Source of the DNA: Cloeon dipterum | Lineage: Eukaryota > Arthropoda > Insecta > Ephemeroptera > Baetidae | Assembly: GCF_949628265.1 (NCBI RefSeq) | Contig: NC_088787.1 | Location: forward strand, 5,012,501-5,076,500 | DNA: 64,000 nt | Direction of reading: 5' to 3' | Shown here: positions 44,815 to 54,996 of the stretch, in pieces | Numbering within the stretch: the first letter of the stretch is position 1 | Layout: each line of letters opens with the position of its first letter | Translations under genes and position numbers: made by a program | The notes under the pieces: model-generated | The model's database searches: none | What the model was told of the DNA's origin: nothing | What the model saw: the letters and a program-made list of their open reading frames with translations, nothing else

Positions 44815-46891
44815 TTATAATGTCCCGCCTTCCGCGAGGTATTCTGCGAGTTCGTCATCTGACATTGTAGCTAGATATTCCTCACGGTCTAACTCACTCA
44901 TGTTCTCAACGTTAGCAGTTTTCTTCTTCTCGAGGAGGCTGTTTAATTCCACTAAACCAATCCTGCCGGTCTTCTCATAGTCGATCTCATTGTCTATCTT
45001 GGGCCGATTAGTTTCAACACTTGTGGTATCTTGAAAATCCACACTTTCCGCAATCGTTCTAACGTCTGTGATCTTCGGAATGCCGTTGTCCTCCGATTCG
45101 TGGTCAGATAATTCATCCCATTCATCATCCAACGCAATTGCCGCGTCATCAGGGAACATATCCTCGTTTGTCAGGTCTACTAAAATGCTAAATGTGTCTG
45201 ATTCAACCACCTTCATGGTGTCCAAGGCTACATAGCAAGTACTGTTCTTAATCTGTAAAAAATAGAACCAATAAATAATTAATAGAAACAGAAAAGAATT
45301 GGGAGACTCGTTCAACAGTTTTTTAAGACGCAAAAACTTAAAGAACCACCGCTTTTTTATAATTAACGGATCACACTGAATCTATCAGATTTAGTTTTGG
45401 TTGTTTGCCAGTCAAATGATGAAAGCACAGAAGAGTTTTTAATTAGAAATTCAGTTTAACAACGAAAATATTGAAAACCCGGGGCCAGTTTGCTATCTGT
45501 GTTAATTCCTGCCGGTCAGAAGTCAATATGGCGTCGAAATTATGGAGGCCAATCAGGAGAAAGTCTTTATTTATAGTTGTTTGAATATTCGCCCATTTTG
45601 AAGCTGCGCTGTAAATCTGTGCACATCTTAAGCATGCGCAGTATGTTCAGATCGCGTCTTTATCTCACTGAGAGGCCAAAATACATCACTGCGCATGCGT
45701 GACCTGAACTAAAACCTTCTGCGCAGTCGTAATTGCCACCGGGGTCTGGTTTGCGATCTGTGTTAATTCCCGCCGGTCAGAAGTCAATATGGCGTCAGAA
45801 TAATGGACACAATCAAGAGGCAGTTCAGAAATAATAGAGGCCAATCAGGATAGACAATTAGACAGTCCAGCGGCCAATCAGAATCGTCAAAAAAGAGGCG
45901 CGCTGACCTAATAATTTAATTCCCGCGTATTTTGTTCCATTTTTATCAACCTGATGCGCCATCTAACGGTCAATTCCTAAATTACCGGGATTATCAACTG
46001 TTATTATAGAAATAACAACGAATTGTGCTAACGGCATTTTCATATAAAACTATTTCCAAGCCAATATCATAATTTACGTTGAATATAATTAAAACCAGGC
46101 TTCATCCTCGTTGGCAAAAAAGAGAAATTCGTCGTTTTTATTCCTCGACCAGTTTCAACGTCATCACATCATACGTCCTAATCATGAGTTACAATTACAA
46201 TAAAATCCAACAATGCAATAATGTCACATCTAAAATCACAAAAATTCCATACGACGAATTTCTCTTTTTGACAGCGAGGATGAAGCCTGGTTTTTATTAT
46301 ATTCAACATGAAAACAACCTCGAGCGGTCGCATTTTTCAAATATCATAATTTACGTTTGTAACATTCCCGCCATACTATACCAGACGCCATGTTTGACCG
46401 TCGCTTGAATCCAGCCACCGGTGATTTGAAAAAATGGTGGTGCCATCCGTTTTTGGCTCCAAAAACACATAAGACTTTCCAAATCAATGGCTACTAATAA
46501 AATTAAATAAAACAAAATAACATACATATCCGCTAAGTTCAACTCCACGGATGGTCATACATCCAATGTACAAAGGATCGCACGAAAAGGTGGAGCCTCC
46601 TTTCATGGCGCTTGAGGCTATTTCTGTCACATCCGGAGAGAAATTAGTGCCCCAAGCGTACGAATTCACGTTGGTGGAGACGAGCACTTCAAACTCATCC
46701 CGCGTTACCACGTCATTCTCGACAACAAAGTAGCCGACGCCAGTCTCCTGCTTCACGTACCCCGGCACAAGGTTGCCCTCGTACCACGCCCTGGCGATCA
46801 CCCTCTTCGGCCCACTGCGCTTGTCACTCCCGCCATCGAGTGCATTGGCGGGCATCTCGTGACCCTTCAGCATGTAATACCAATACAGCAT
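44815..46891 (-). CDS. DM9 protein with long acidic C-terminal tail (copy 1)
   Basis: Exons 46526-46891 and 44815-45252, phase 0 intron, 267 aa. Start chosen at MLYWYYMLKG because the similarity with the tandem copy begins there. Repeat 1: RVIARAWYEGNLVPGYV with GVGYFVVENDVVTRDEFEVL; repeat 2: LYIGCMTIRGVELSGY|IKNSTC with DTFSIL. The second exon continues into an acidic, helical tail (WDELSDHESED, YEKTGRIGL, DREEYLATMSDDELAEYLAEG) not seen in other DM9 genes here except the tandem copy at 48248. The tail has no known domain I recognise. The intron is filled by repeat C. A conserved leader at 47043-47094 contains a two-codon upstream ORF. Confidence 0.75.
45478..46010. repeat. Repeat family C, copy 2, in a DM9 intron
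   Basis: CCGGTCAGAAGTCAATATGG occurs at about 45514 and 45774, with GAGGCCAATCAGGA, TTAAGCATGCGCAG, CACTGCGCATGCGTGACC and CATCTAACGGTCAATTCC. Same order as 48898-49545 in the intron of the tandem gene. The following 46370-46445 (ACCAGACGCCATG, GGTGGTGCCATCCG) also recurs at 49650-49745. Confidence 0.72.
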
Positions 46892-47513
46892 CTTCGTTGT
46901 GGCCTTGTAAGGGAAGGTCGGTCTCTGGCTAAATACGCCTGTTCTCGTATAGGGCTTGACTGGCACTGGCTTTGCGCGGGTTTTGCGGCTGAAGCAGCTG
47001 CTGACTGTCAACTGATAAGAAATCGGATTGGGAAAAGGAAAAAACCGGTTATTGCATGGCCGTGATTTCGTTGAATCTGAACATCTGAAGCCATTCATTG
47101 CGTTTGAGACGTGATTTTTGATTATTTAAGCTTGTTTTGAATAGTAAATCTAAAATCAGTGCAAGAAAATCAATTAAGATTTTAAGAATCGTGTCAGCAG
47201 TATACTTCATACCGGTTTTTTGTACTTTCCAAAATTTTCTGGTCAGAGGTACAGCTTAAAAATGTTGTTGCGCGCCATAGAAATATCTAGAGCTTTCTAG
47301 ATATTTCTTGACAAATTCTTAGTCTTCTAGACCATAGCTTTGACCTCTAGAAGTCACCTGGTTATCATTATTTATAGAGTAATTTCATTCCAGCGATTTT
47401 ATAGCTTCAAAAAATTCGTATGACCGCATCTTGGGTTTAAAAGTTTTATTCCGGAGCTCTGATTACTACCGTCAAATTAGCGGGAGAATTTCGGTAGCTT
47501 GAAAAGTTCTGAA

Positions 47514-47820
47514 GTTTAAAGACCGTCTTTTAACAAAGTTTCTGAGCACAGCAATCGATTCCTGAGGGTCGAATTAGGTAAAGTTGATGATTTTGCTGGC
47601 CAAAATATGCAGAACTTTTTTCCTGCCCAAAACAATAAGAACCTATTTACGAGAACTGCGCATGCGTCAGAGCTGGCTGGATCTACCAAAGAAGTCATTC
47701 GTGCACGTGCAGGCGGTCTCTCTGCAAGTGCTCAAACCAGCTCTGACGCATGCGCACTTCTCACGAATACATTCATATTGTTTTGGCGGGAAAAAAGTTA
47801 TACTTGTGCTACGCATGTTG
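47514..47820. mobile_element. MITE family A copy, right end truncated
   Basis: Starts TTTAAAGACCGTCTTTTAAC; contains GCGCATGCGTCAGAGCTGG and CAGCTCTGACGCATGCGCAC and the inverted TTTTGGCGGGAAAAAAG. It stops near GCTACGCATGTTGCC, where the next palindrome begins. Confidence 0.78.
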
Positions 47821-47864
47821 CCTGGGAAGAGAGCTAGAGTTTGTACGCAGGCGACAGTAGACAT

Positions 47865-48050
47865 CATACCCAGCCAGAGCAGTGAAGCAAACGCTGCTCG
47901 AGCAGTCACGTGATTCAGTCCCGCCATCTTATTGGCCGAGGGAGCAGGCAAGCCTTGATGCGTGCGCATCACTTGGCATCACATTTAGCCAATGAGATGG
48001 CGGGATTGAGTCACGTGACTGCTCGACTGAGTTTGCTTCACTGCTCTTGA
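47865..48050. mobile_element. Palindromic element with AGTCACGTGA arms
   Basis: Left arm GAGCAGTGAAGCAAACGCTG, CGAGCAGTCACGTGATTCAG and the complement of GCCAATGAGATGGCGGGA; right arm is its inverse, ending TTCACTGCTC. About 186 bases with arms of about 65 bases, no coding capacity. Each arm contains the E-box CACGTG. Confidence 0.75.
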
Positions 48051-48247
48051 TGGGTATGAGCAGATGAAAGTATTTCATAGTGCAATTAATCTAAAAATAA
48101 TATTTCGGGTTGAATAATCCTGTCAAGCAAATACAGTAAAAATCATGCTCATAATTATATAAATTTATTGAATACTTGCACATGACATAATATTCATTTT
48201 AAGAAGGAGTAAAAATCTTCTAAAACTATCGCTTTTCCTACGAGCTC

Positions 48248-50180
48248 TTATAATTTCCCGCCTTCCGCGAGGTATTCTGCGAGTTCGTCATCTGACATTG
48301 TAGCTAGATATTCCTCACGGTCTAACTCACTCATGTTTTCAACGTTAGCAGTTTTCTTCTTCTCGAGGAGGCTGTTTAAATCCACTAAACCAATCCTGCC
48401 GGTCTTCTCATAGTCGATCTCATTGTCTCTCTTGGGCCGATTAGTTTCAACACTAGTGACAGCTTCACTTTCCGAAATCGTTCTAACGTCTGTGATCTTC
48501 GGAATGTTGCTGTCCTCCGATTCGTGGTCAGATAATTTATCCCATTCATCATCCATCGCCATTGCCGCGTCATCAGAGCAAATTTCCTCGTTTGTCAGGT
48601 CTATTAAAATGCTAAAGTTGTTTGATTCAACCACCTCCGAATCCACGGCTACGTAGCATTTACGGTTCTTAATCTGTTAAAATGGAACAAGCGAATAATT
48701 AGAAACAGAAAAGAGAATTGGGAGAGTCATTTAACGTGTTTAGAAGCCGCAAACTGAAGGCACCACCGCTCATTAATAATTAACAGATATATAACTGCAC
48801 ATTACTGTGATTCCATCAGATTTAAATTTAAATGATGAATACACAGAAGAATTTCGAATCAGAAATTAGGAAATCAGTTAAATAACGAGAATATTGGAAA
48901 AACTGGCGACCGGTTTGCGATCTTTGTTGACTTCCGCCGGTCAGAAGTCAATATGGCGTCGATATGATGGAGGCCATTCAGGAGATGACATTCCAGCGGC
49001 CAATCAGAAGCGCCATAAAAGAGGCGTGCCGACCTATTAATTTAATTCCCACGAATTTCGTTACATTTCCATTAGCTTGATGTGCCATCTAACGGTCGTT
49101 TCGCCAGTTACCGGCTAATCAGCTGTTAATAAAGAAATAACAACATTTTTAGTCAGCTTGAAAAATTCGCACATTCTGGAGCTGCGCAGTAAACTTGTGC
49201 GTGTCTTAAGCATGCGCAGGATGTTTAGATTGCCTTCTAATCTCACAGAGAGGCCAAACCGCATCACTGCGCATGCGTGACCAAAATTTAAACCTTCTGC
49301 GCAGTCGTAATTATTGCCACCGGGGTCTGAGTTGCGTGTTTATGTTGGTTCCCGCCGGCCAGAAGTCAATATGGCGTAAAAATAATAGAGGCCAATCAGG
49401 ATAGACAGTCAAGCGGCCAATCAGAAGCATCAAAAATGGGCGTGCTGACCTAATATGTTAATTATCGCGTATTTAGTTACATTTCCATCAGCCTGATGTT
49501 GCATCTTACGGTTGATTCATCAATTACCGGGCTAATCAACTGGTATTATATAGAAAGGACAGCGGAAATATTCATTGCACTAACGATATTTTCATTTAAA
49601 ACCATTTCCAAGCCAATATCATAATGTACGTTTGTAACTTTCCCGCCATAATCTACCAGACGGGGAGACGCCATACCTGACCGTCGCGTAAATCCGGCCC
49701 CTGGTGGTTTGAAAAAAATGCGGTGGTGCCATCCGTTGGCGGCTCGAAAAACATACAAGACTTTCCAAATCAATGGCTAATAAATTAACTATAATACAAA
49801 ATACATACAAACCCGCAAAGATTATCTCCACCGACGGTCACACATCCAATGTGGTAAGTAGCGCAGTGGAAAGAGGAGCCTCCTGCCAGAGCGAACTGGG
49901 GAAAGAGTTGCACGTCCGGAGAGTAATTCTTGCACGAAGCGATCGACATCCAGTCTGTAGCGACGAGCACTTCGTACTCATCCCGCGTTATCACCACGTC
50001 ATTCTCGAAAGCAAAGTAGCCGACGCCAGTCTCCTGCTTCACGTACCCGGGCACAAGGTTGCCCTCGTACCACGTCCTGGCGATCACCCTCTTCGGCCCA
50101 CTGCGATTGCCACCCAGCGTGCTATCGAGTGCATTGGCGGGCATCTCTTGCCCCTTCAGCATGTAATGCCAATACAGCAT
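48248..50180 (-). CDS. DM9 protein with long acidic C-terminal tail (copy 2)
   Basis: Exons 49809-50180 and 48248-48673, phase 0 intron, 265 aa. Repeat 1: RVIARTWYEGNLVPGYV, DEYEVLVAT; repeat 2: HIGCVTVGGDNLCGF|IKNRKC. The acidic tail ends DDELAEYLAEGGKL. The last 58 residues differ from copy 1 at only two positions, and the 3' UTR is almost the same, while the DM9 part between residues about 75 and 120 is much more diverged, pointing to gene conversion of the tail or fast evolution of the DM9 body. Intron holds repeat C. Cytoplasmic by lack of a signal peptide; carbohydrate recognition inferred. Confidence 0.75.
48898..49545. repeat. Repeat family C, copy 3, in a DM9 intron
   Basis: CCGGTCAGAAGTCAATATGG, CAGCGGCCAATCAGAAGCG, CATCTAACGGTCGTTTCGCC, TTAAGCATGCGCAGG and CACTGCGCATGCGTGACC in the same order as at 45478, so probably inherited when the host gene duplicated. 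Confidence 0.72.
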
Positions 50181-51772
50181 CTTCGTTTTGTAGCCTTGTA
50201 AGGGATGAAGTGATGAAGTACTGTCTCTGGCTAAAAACGCTTGATCTCGGATAGGTCTTGATTGGCACTGACCAGTGCCCACGCCCACTGCCGGAGAGTG
50301 CCGGAACTGCCGGAGTTTGCAGCTGAATCAGCTGGTGACTGTCAGCCGTTAAGAAGTCGGTTGGGGAAGATGAAAAGACCGGTTATTGCATGGCCGTGAT
50401 TTCGTTGAATCTGAACATCTGAAGCCTTTCTTTGAGTTTTGAGACGTGGTTTTTGGTTTTAAGCTTGATTTGAATTGTTAAATCTAAAAGCAGTGCTGGA
50501 AAATCATTCAAGATGTGAAAAATCGTGTCAGCAGTATTTTCATACCGGTTCTGTATGAAGTGCTTCGATGACCGGCGTCCAATTGGCGGGAGAATTTCGA
50601 TAGTTTGAAAAATTCTTTAGTTAAATAATTGATTTCTCATCGGAACTTCTTTGTGTGTATTAGTGCCTGCCAATAATAGGTGGCACTCTCCGTCACCTTT
50701 TTCAACCTGTGTACCCTTTGTTAGTAGTATTGTCTTACCCTTTGCGTGAAACGTCAAACTATCACACCGCAAGACATTCTCGAGACTATAACATTTTTTA
50801 CTGTAAGAATTTAGTCACACGTGAGAATTTTTATTATACTTGTAAGTGCTCCGATTTTAGCGATTTTAGTGTTAATTAACCACAGTAGCGGGGGCCAGAT
50901 TAGTGCAACGTGAAGATATTGCGTCCGGTGGAGTATGGCGTGAAAAACGGTCACGTGAAAATGCGCGAAATTAACCAAGTTTTTGTCAATATTGTGACAT
51001 AATTTGCATTTCTTGTGTACTAATTGTCTTTTGGATCGTAAAAACAAACTCTTTTGACACTCGTACGGGAATCCAAAGAGAGCTTTTTGTTTCCAACATT
51101 ATTCAGACGCCATCTTGGATCTGCGCAGTGCAAACGAATTTTATCGCAAATCTTGCCCCCGCTGAATAACAATTATTTCTTTTACTGCATTCGTTTTGTG
51201 TTATTGAGAACCAATATTGCGGAGAATTTGTTGAACCTTATAATAATTGACACTGGCCCGGTTAAGCCACGAATGTATTTTAATTTAATTGATATTAAGA
51301 CTTTTGCGTGATATTTATTTTGATTATTTAAATTATAAATTATTTGAATATTCTAGTTCTAAATTCCACATTACTGAATGAATTCTTGTAATGATTTTAC
51401 CGATGTTTTCAATAAAGGAATTCTACACATTTTAAGAATTCCCCTCACTTGTCAATTTTAAAATGTAAAAATTTATTTGTTCATCTATTTAGCTCGATTA
51501 TATAAAACCTCGGTATTTTTAAGCTTTCTTGATTTGTATCACTGTTGGACAAAATGTAAACATAATTTATCAAGATCTAAGGAAAAACATTTTACTGAGA
51601 TAACATATTCTTTTCGTCAAACTCAAAACAAATCCAAAAAAAGCCACTTTTACAAACGATCGCCGAGAAACCGCGCGGGTATAAGCTGTAAGAATTCGTT
51701 TTTTATCCTCTACTCATTTCAAAATCTGTTTGCAGCAAAAATCTCTCTGCCAGCCGAGCAAAAAGTGTTAAA
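50181..51772. other. Divergent spacer between two DM9 genes, with CAGCGGGG MITE
   Basis: 50379-50430 is the conserved leader of the minus-strand gene. 50886-51164 is the third CAGCGGGG element. 51165-51720 is AT-rich; an acceptor TTTGCAG at 51729-51735 lies shortly before the start codon at 51773, so an upstream UTR exon is expected but not located. Confidence 0.45.
50886..51164 (-). mobile_element. MITE-like element with CAGCGGGG ends (copy 3)
   Basis: Inverted relative to the other two: begins GCGGGGGCCAGATT, contains GATCGTAAAAACAAACTC and GACGCCATCTTGGATCTGCG, and ends CAAATCTTGCCCCCGCTG. About 279 bases, no coding capacity. Confidence 0.75.
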
Positions 51773-53074
51773 ATGAGTGAGGGACCTCTTCAGATAAGTA
51801 CTAAGAAGTATAAGAAGCACGCAACATGGTCGTTTTACAAGCGTGACATGCGCTTGAAGCGGTGTCTGGTTGCATGCGGCTGGAAGCACATCGGCGAGGT
51901 GATCCACGTGGCCAGGGTGCTGCAAAACGGCTACTACCTGTACGGCTACCTGGACAGAAACAAAGGATACTTCGTCAATGGGAACAACGAAGTGGTTACG
52001 AGTGACGAAGTGGAGCTGCTCGTGGGATGCAGGTACTTCTGGATTCCGGCCGCTACCATCTCCACAGATTTTCCCAAGAACCTGAAACCCCTGGCCCTGG
52101 ATGCAAAGTTCCAGGGTTGCCCTCACATGTTCCTCGGACAAGCCTTCTACCAAGGCGAATTACTCAGCGGGCCGGTGAGATTTTTCTTTTATTTCAGAAA
52201 TTTACTGTTTTCCTGGTTTAACTATAAATATGGCAACACCGTTCATTTACAATTTTACAAAAAGCAGGATTAAACCTGAAATTTCAGTGCAATAATTAAC
52301 CAAATATTGTAAATTAATGGTGGCGCCACCTGTTAAGGACCGTCTTTGATTAAGTCTCTGAGCACACCAATCGATTCCTGAGGCTCGAATTAGGAAAATT
52401 TGATGTTTTTCCAGCCAAAAAGTGCAGCGTGACGTGCGAACTTTTTTCCCGCCAAAACAATATTAATGCGAGAAGTGCGCAGGCGTCAGAGCTGGTTTGA
52501 GCACTTGCAGAGATTCCGCCTGTATGAATGACTTCTTTGTCAGGTCCGGCCAGCTCTGACGCATGCGCACTTCTCGCATTCATATTGTTTTGGCGGGAAA
52601 AAAGTTCGCACGTCACGCTGCACTTTTTTGGCTGGAAAAACATCAACTTTACCTAATTTGACCCTCAGGAATCGATTGGTGTGCTCAAAAACTTCGTAAA
52701 CGACGTTCTTTAAAGGGTCTTAATATATGGTATTACAGGTTGACAAAGATATTTGCCTCGTTCCAACAAAAGATGGTGTGAAACGCTGCCCTCCAATCTC
52801 CATCTTGTGCATCTCATATCGTGGAAATTGCGGAAAATGTGGAGAGGATCTTAAAGTCTTGAACAAGTTTTACTACCACGCCAAGGGGTCAGAAATGATG
52901 CTGCGGTATTCACCAAAATGTGACTATGGCAAAACGCCTGAGAAACCTAAAGAGGAACCGTTTTTCGGTCCAATAGACGTGCTGCCCAGCGATATGAAAG
53001 AGGGAGAATCGATTCAAGATATCGCTAACCTTGATATGGAATTGGAGAACGAAGACGAAACACAGAGTAATTAA
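51773..53074 (+). CDS. DM9 protein with C-terminal C2HC motif (second of pair)
   Basis: Exons 51773-52174 and 52739-53074, phase 0 intron, 245 aa. Basic N-terminus (STKKYKKHATWSFYKRD). Repeat 1: VIHVARVLQNGYYLYGYL with DEVELLVG; repeat 2: MFLGQAFYQGELLSGP|VDKDIC. The second exon then gives Cys165, Cys168, His181 and Cys195 (CGKCGEDL ... YYHAKG ... SPKC), pattern CX2CX12HX13C, matching the gene at 43029, followed by a unique acidic tail (ANLDMELENEDE). The motif is a possible zinc knuckle; I know of no named DM9 family with it. The intron contains a full MITE A. Poly(A) signal at 53105. Confidence 0.78.
52334..52715. mobile_element. MITE family A, full copy in a DM9 intron
   Basis: Arms begin AAGGACCGTCTTTGATTAAG and end with the inverted ACTTCGTAAACGACGTTCTT. 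Both arms keep CCAATCGATTCCTGAGG / CCTCAGGAATCGATTGG and the GGCGGGAAAA block. The centre has CTCTGACGCATGCGCAC. A GTGGCGCCACCTGTTAAGG sequence, like MITE B ends, adjoins it. Confidence 0.85.
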
Positions 53075-53359
53075 TTCATGTTTTTTACATGATATTTTTG
53101 GCATAATAAAAATATATTTTTACATTCGCACGGAAAGAAACAGTTTCAATGTTTTTACCTGAGCGGGATATTTTTATTCAAGGGTTTAAAATACAAAACA
53201 TATTTTATTGCTGATGCGGTGGCTTATTTTAGTTAAAATTCTATTCCTACATCTTAAAGCTGTATTTAATATATGCGGTATTCAATTTATAATTTTTTGT
53301 TATAAAAAAACTGTTGAAAGCGCGGAAGTTGTTGCGGAAATCCAGGGTCGTCTTCGGTG

Positions 53360-54439
53360 TCAATTACTGTCAGAACATTCATTATTATTGGATCCGTCGT
53401 AGTCCAGCAAATACGAAAAATCCTTCATGCTCACGACTTCAGTTTCGTCAACAGCGATGTGACAAGCGCCACCAATCACCTGTTGAGAGGATTTTTAGCA
53501 AAATAACTAAATTCACGAGTTGTTTTAGAAGCCGTCAACAGTTAGCGCCACCGCATATTTTCGTTATAAATTTATTTTTTAGTAATTTCGTTTTGATTTC
53601 AGACCCAATCCTGCCACTGTGTATTCTCCACTTATTTTGCTTTCTTTTAACGTGCTGAAAACCAAAATCGGTTAAACCAATCGCCGTAGAGTCGTGAAAA
53701 ACTATTTTTTTAAATACCAAAATCTTTTCCAATGCTTCTACGGCGAATGGCAGGACTGATTTTGGTTTTCAGCACGTGAAAAGAAAGCAAATTAAGTGAA
53801 GAATACACAGTGGCAGGATTGAGTCTGAGTTTGGAGCGGAAAGTGCCTTAAAATTAAATTTATTACGAAAGTATACGGTGGCGCCATCTGTTTGCGGCTT
53901 CGAACACGAAGAGTTTACACAACTATAATTAACTATAATTTTCCAAATCACCAACAGATAGCGCCAACGGTACAAAATGAACCTAAAATCGCGAAAGTAA
54001 TACTAGAAATCCAGAAAATTATAGTGGCGCCATCTATTGGCAGCTTTTGAAGAAATAACTTCAAAATTTTCCACTTTCGCACCTGTCCGCACAATTCGAG
54101 TCCGTCGACCAGGGCCATGCCAACGAACGTCCTGACCCCCATGAAGGTGCGTCCTGCCCTGAGGGCAGGCGGAGGAAGGTCCTCCTCAATAAAAGAGGCA
54201 GCAGACACCCAAACGAAGTCACCGTGGAGGATTTTGAACTCTTCTTCCTTGGTTACGACCTCACCCTTGTAGACGAAGAAGCCGACGCCGTCCTTGGCGT
54301 ACCCTGGCAGCAGGCAGCCCCTGTGCAGCACCCGAGCCACGTAAATCGGCTCGCCGCACCTATGACCAGTGGTAAACGCTTCACGGCTGATGGTGGCTCC
54401 TTTCCTGTACAGCTTCCACTTGATAGTGGAAGTGGACAT
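53360..54439 (-). CDS. Short DM9 protein
   Basis: Exons 54083-54439 and 53360-53479, phase 0 intron, 158 aa. Repeat 1: PIYVARVLHRGCLLPGYAKD with EEEFKILHG; repeat 2: TFVGMALVDGLELCGQ|VIGGAC with DFSYLL. It ends shortly after (NNECSDSN), so it is the minimal two-repeat form with no added tail. The start is the ATG opening MSTSTIKWK; an in-frame TTG further upstream is unlikely. The intron contains MITE B. Its 3' end converges on the gene at 51773, with opposing poly(A) signals at 53105 and about 53173. Lectin-like role inferred. Confidence 0.75.
53524..53907. mobile_element. MITE family B, full copy in a DM9 intron
   Basis: Begins TAGAAGCCGTCAACAG and ends GGCGCCATCTGTTTGCGGCTTCGAACAC; internal GATTTCAGACCCAATCCTGCC and TGCTGAAAACCAAAATC blocks in both orientations. 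Two further loose ends with CCAACAGATAGCGCCA and GGCGCCATCTATTGG lie at 53950 and 54020, perhaps a shorter relative. Confidence 0.8.
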
Positions 54440-54996
54440 CCTTTCACGCTGGCACTGCTGGCAGCTGCCGGCCAAATGATTGTGTGTACACGAGAGGAGG
54501 AGATAGCGATATTTTTTCGGTCAAGATTACCGATTGCCAATTTTTGTTGCAGAAAATTAATTTATCACTCGCCCCGCCCACTTTGTTATCTCTCTCCGTT
54601 GCGCACACGAGTCAGCTGATGGGAGTGAAGTTAGCTCCACGTGGTGGATTTCTCTCCAGTACGAACTATCGCCTAGAGCAAAATTTACTTCGATCAGCTG
54701 ACTTCTTCGCGCGATGGAGAGGGATAAAAAAGTGGGCGGGGCGAATGATCGGTCAAATTTCCGCGACAGGAACACATAATTTTAAGAAAATATCGATGAC
54801 AAACATTTAACTTCAAAATTTATTTCTCTGAAATAGATTTTTTCAATGAATTATTTTAAAAAACCAAAAATTATTTTTTAAAATCACGTCCAGTTGATCA
54901 AAATTCGTTAAATTAAAATATCAGGATCATTTAATTTTAACTCGCCTGTTTTAATCAACTACTGACAACAGAAAATAACAATGAAACAGTGGCTGC
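54440..54996. other. Spacer with MITE family D
   Basis: 54515-54770 is a palindromic element (family D). The rest is the 3' UTR of the next minus-strand gene, with a poly(A) signal on the minus strand at 54829-54834. Confidence 0.5.
54515..54770. mobile_element. MITE family D, copy 1
   Basis: Arms with CTCGCCCCGCCCACTTTGTT and AAAAAAGTGGGCGGGGCGA flank a centre containing TCAGCTGA in both orientations; outer parts GATCGGTCAAATTTCCGCG. Related copies are at 55360-55515 and 55620-55775. No coding capacity. Confidence 0.72.

Larger units (their letters stand above)
46892..48247. other. Spacer between tandem DM9 genes: conserved leader, MITE A, palindrome, 3' UTR
   Basis: 47043-47094 is a leader block conserved with 50379-50430. 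47514-47820 is MITE A, 47865-48050 another palindrome, and 48140-48247 the 3' UTR of the next gene (poly(A) signal at 48164). 47100-47510 is AT-rich with nothing recognised. Confidence 0.5.
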
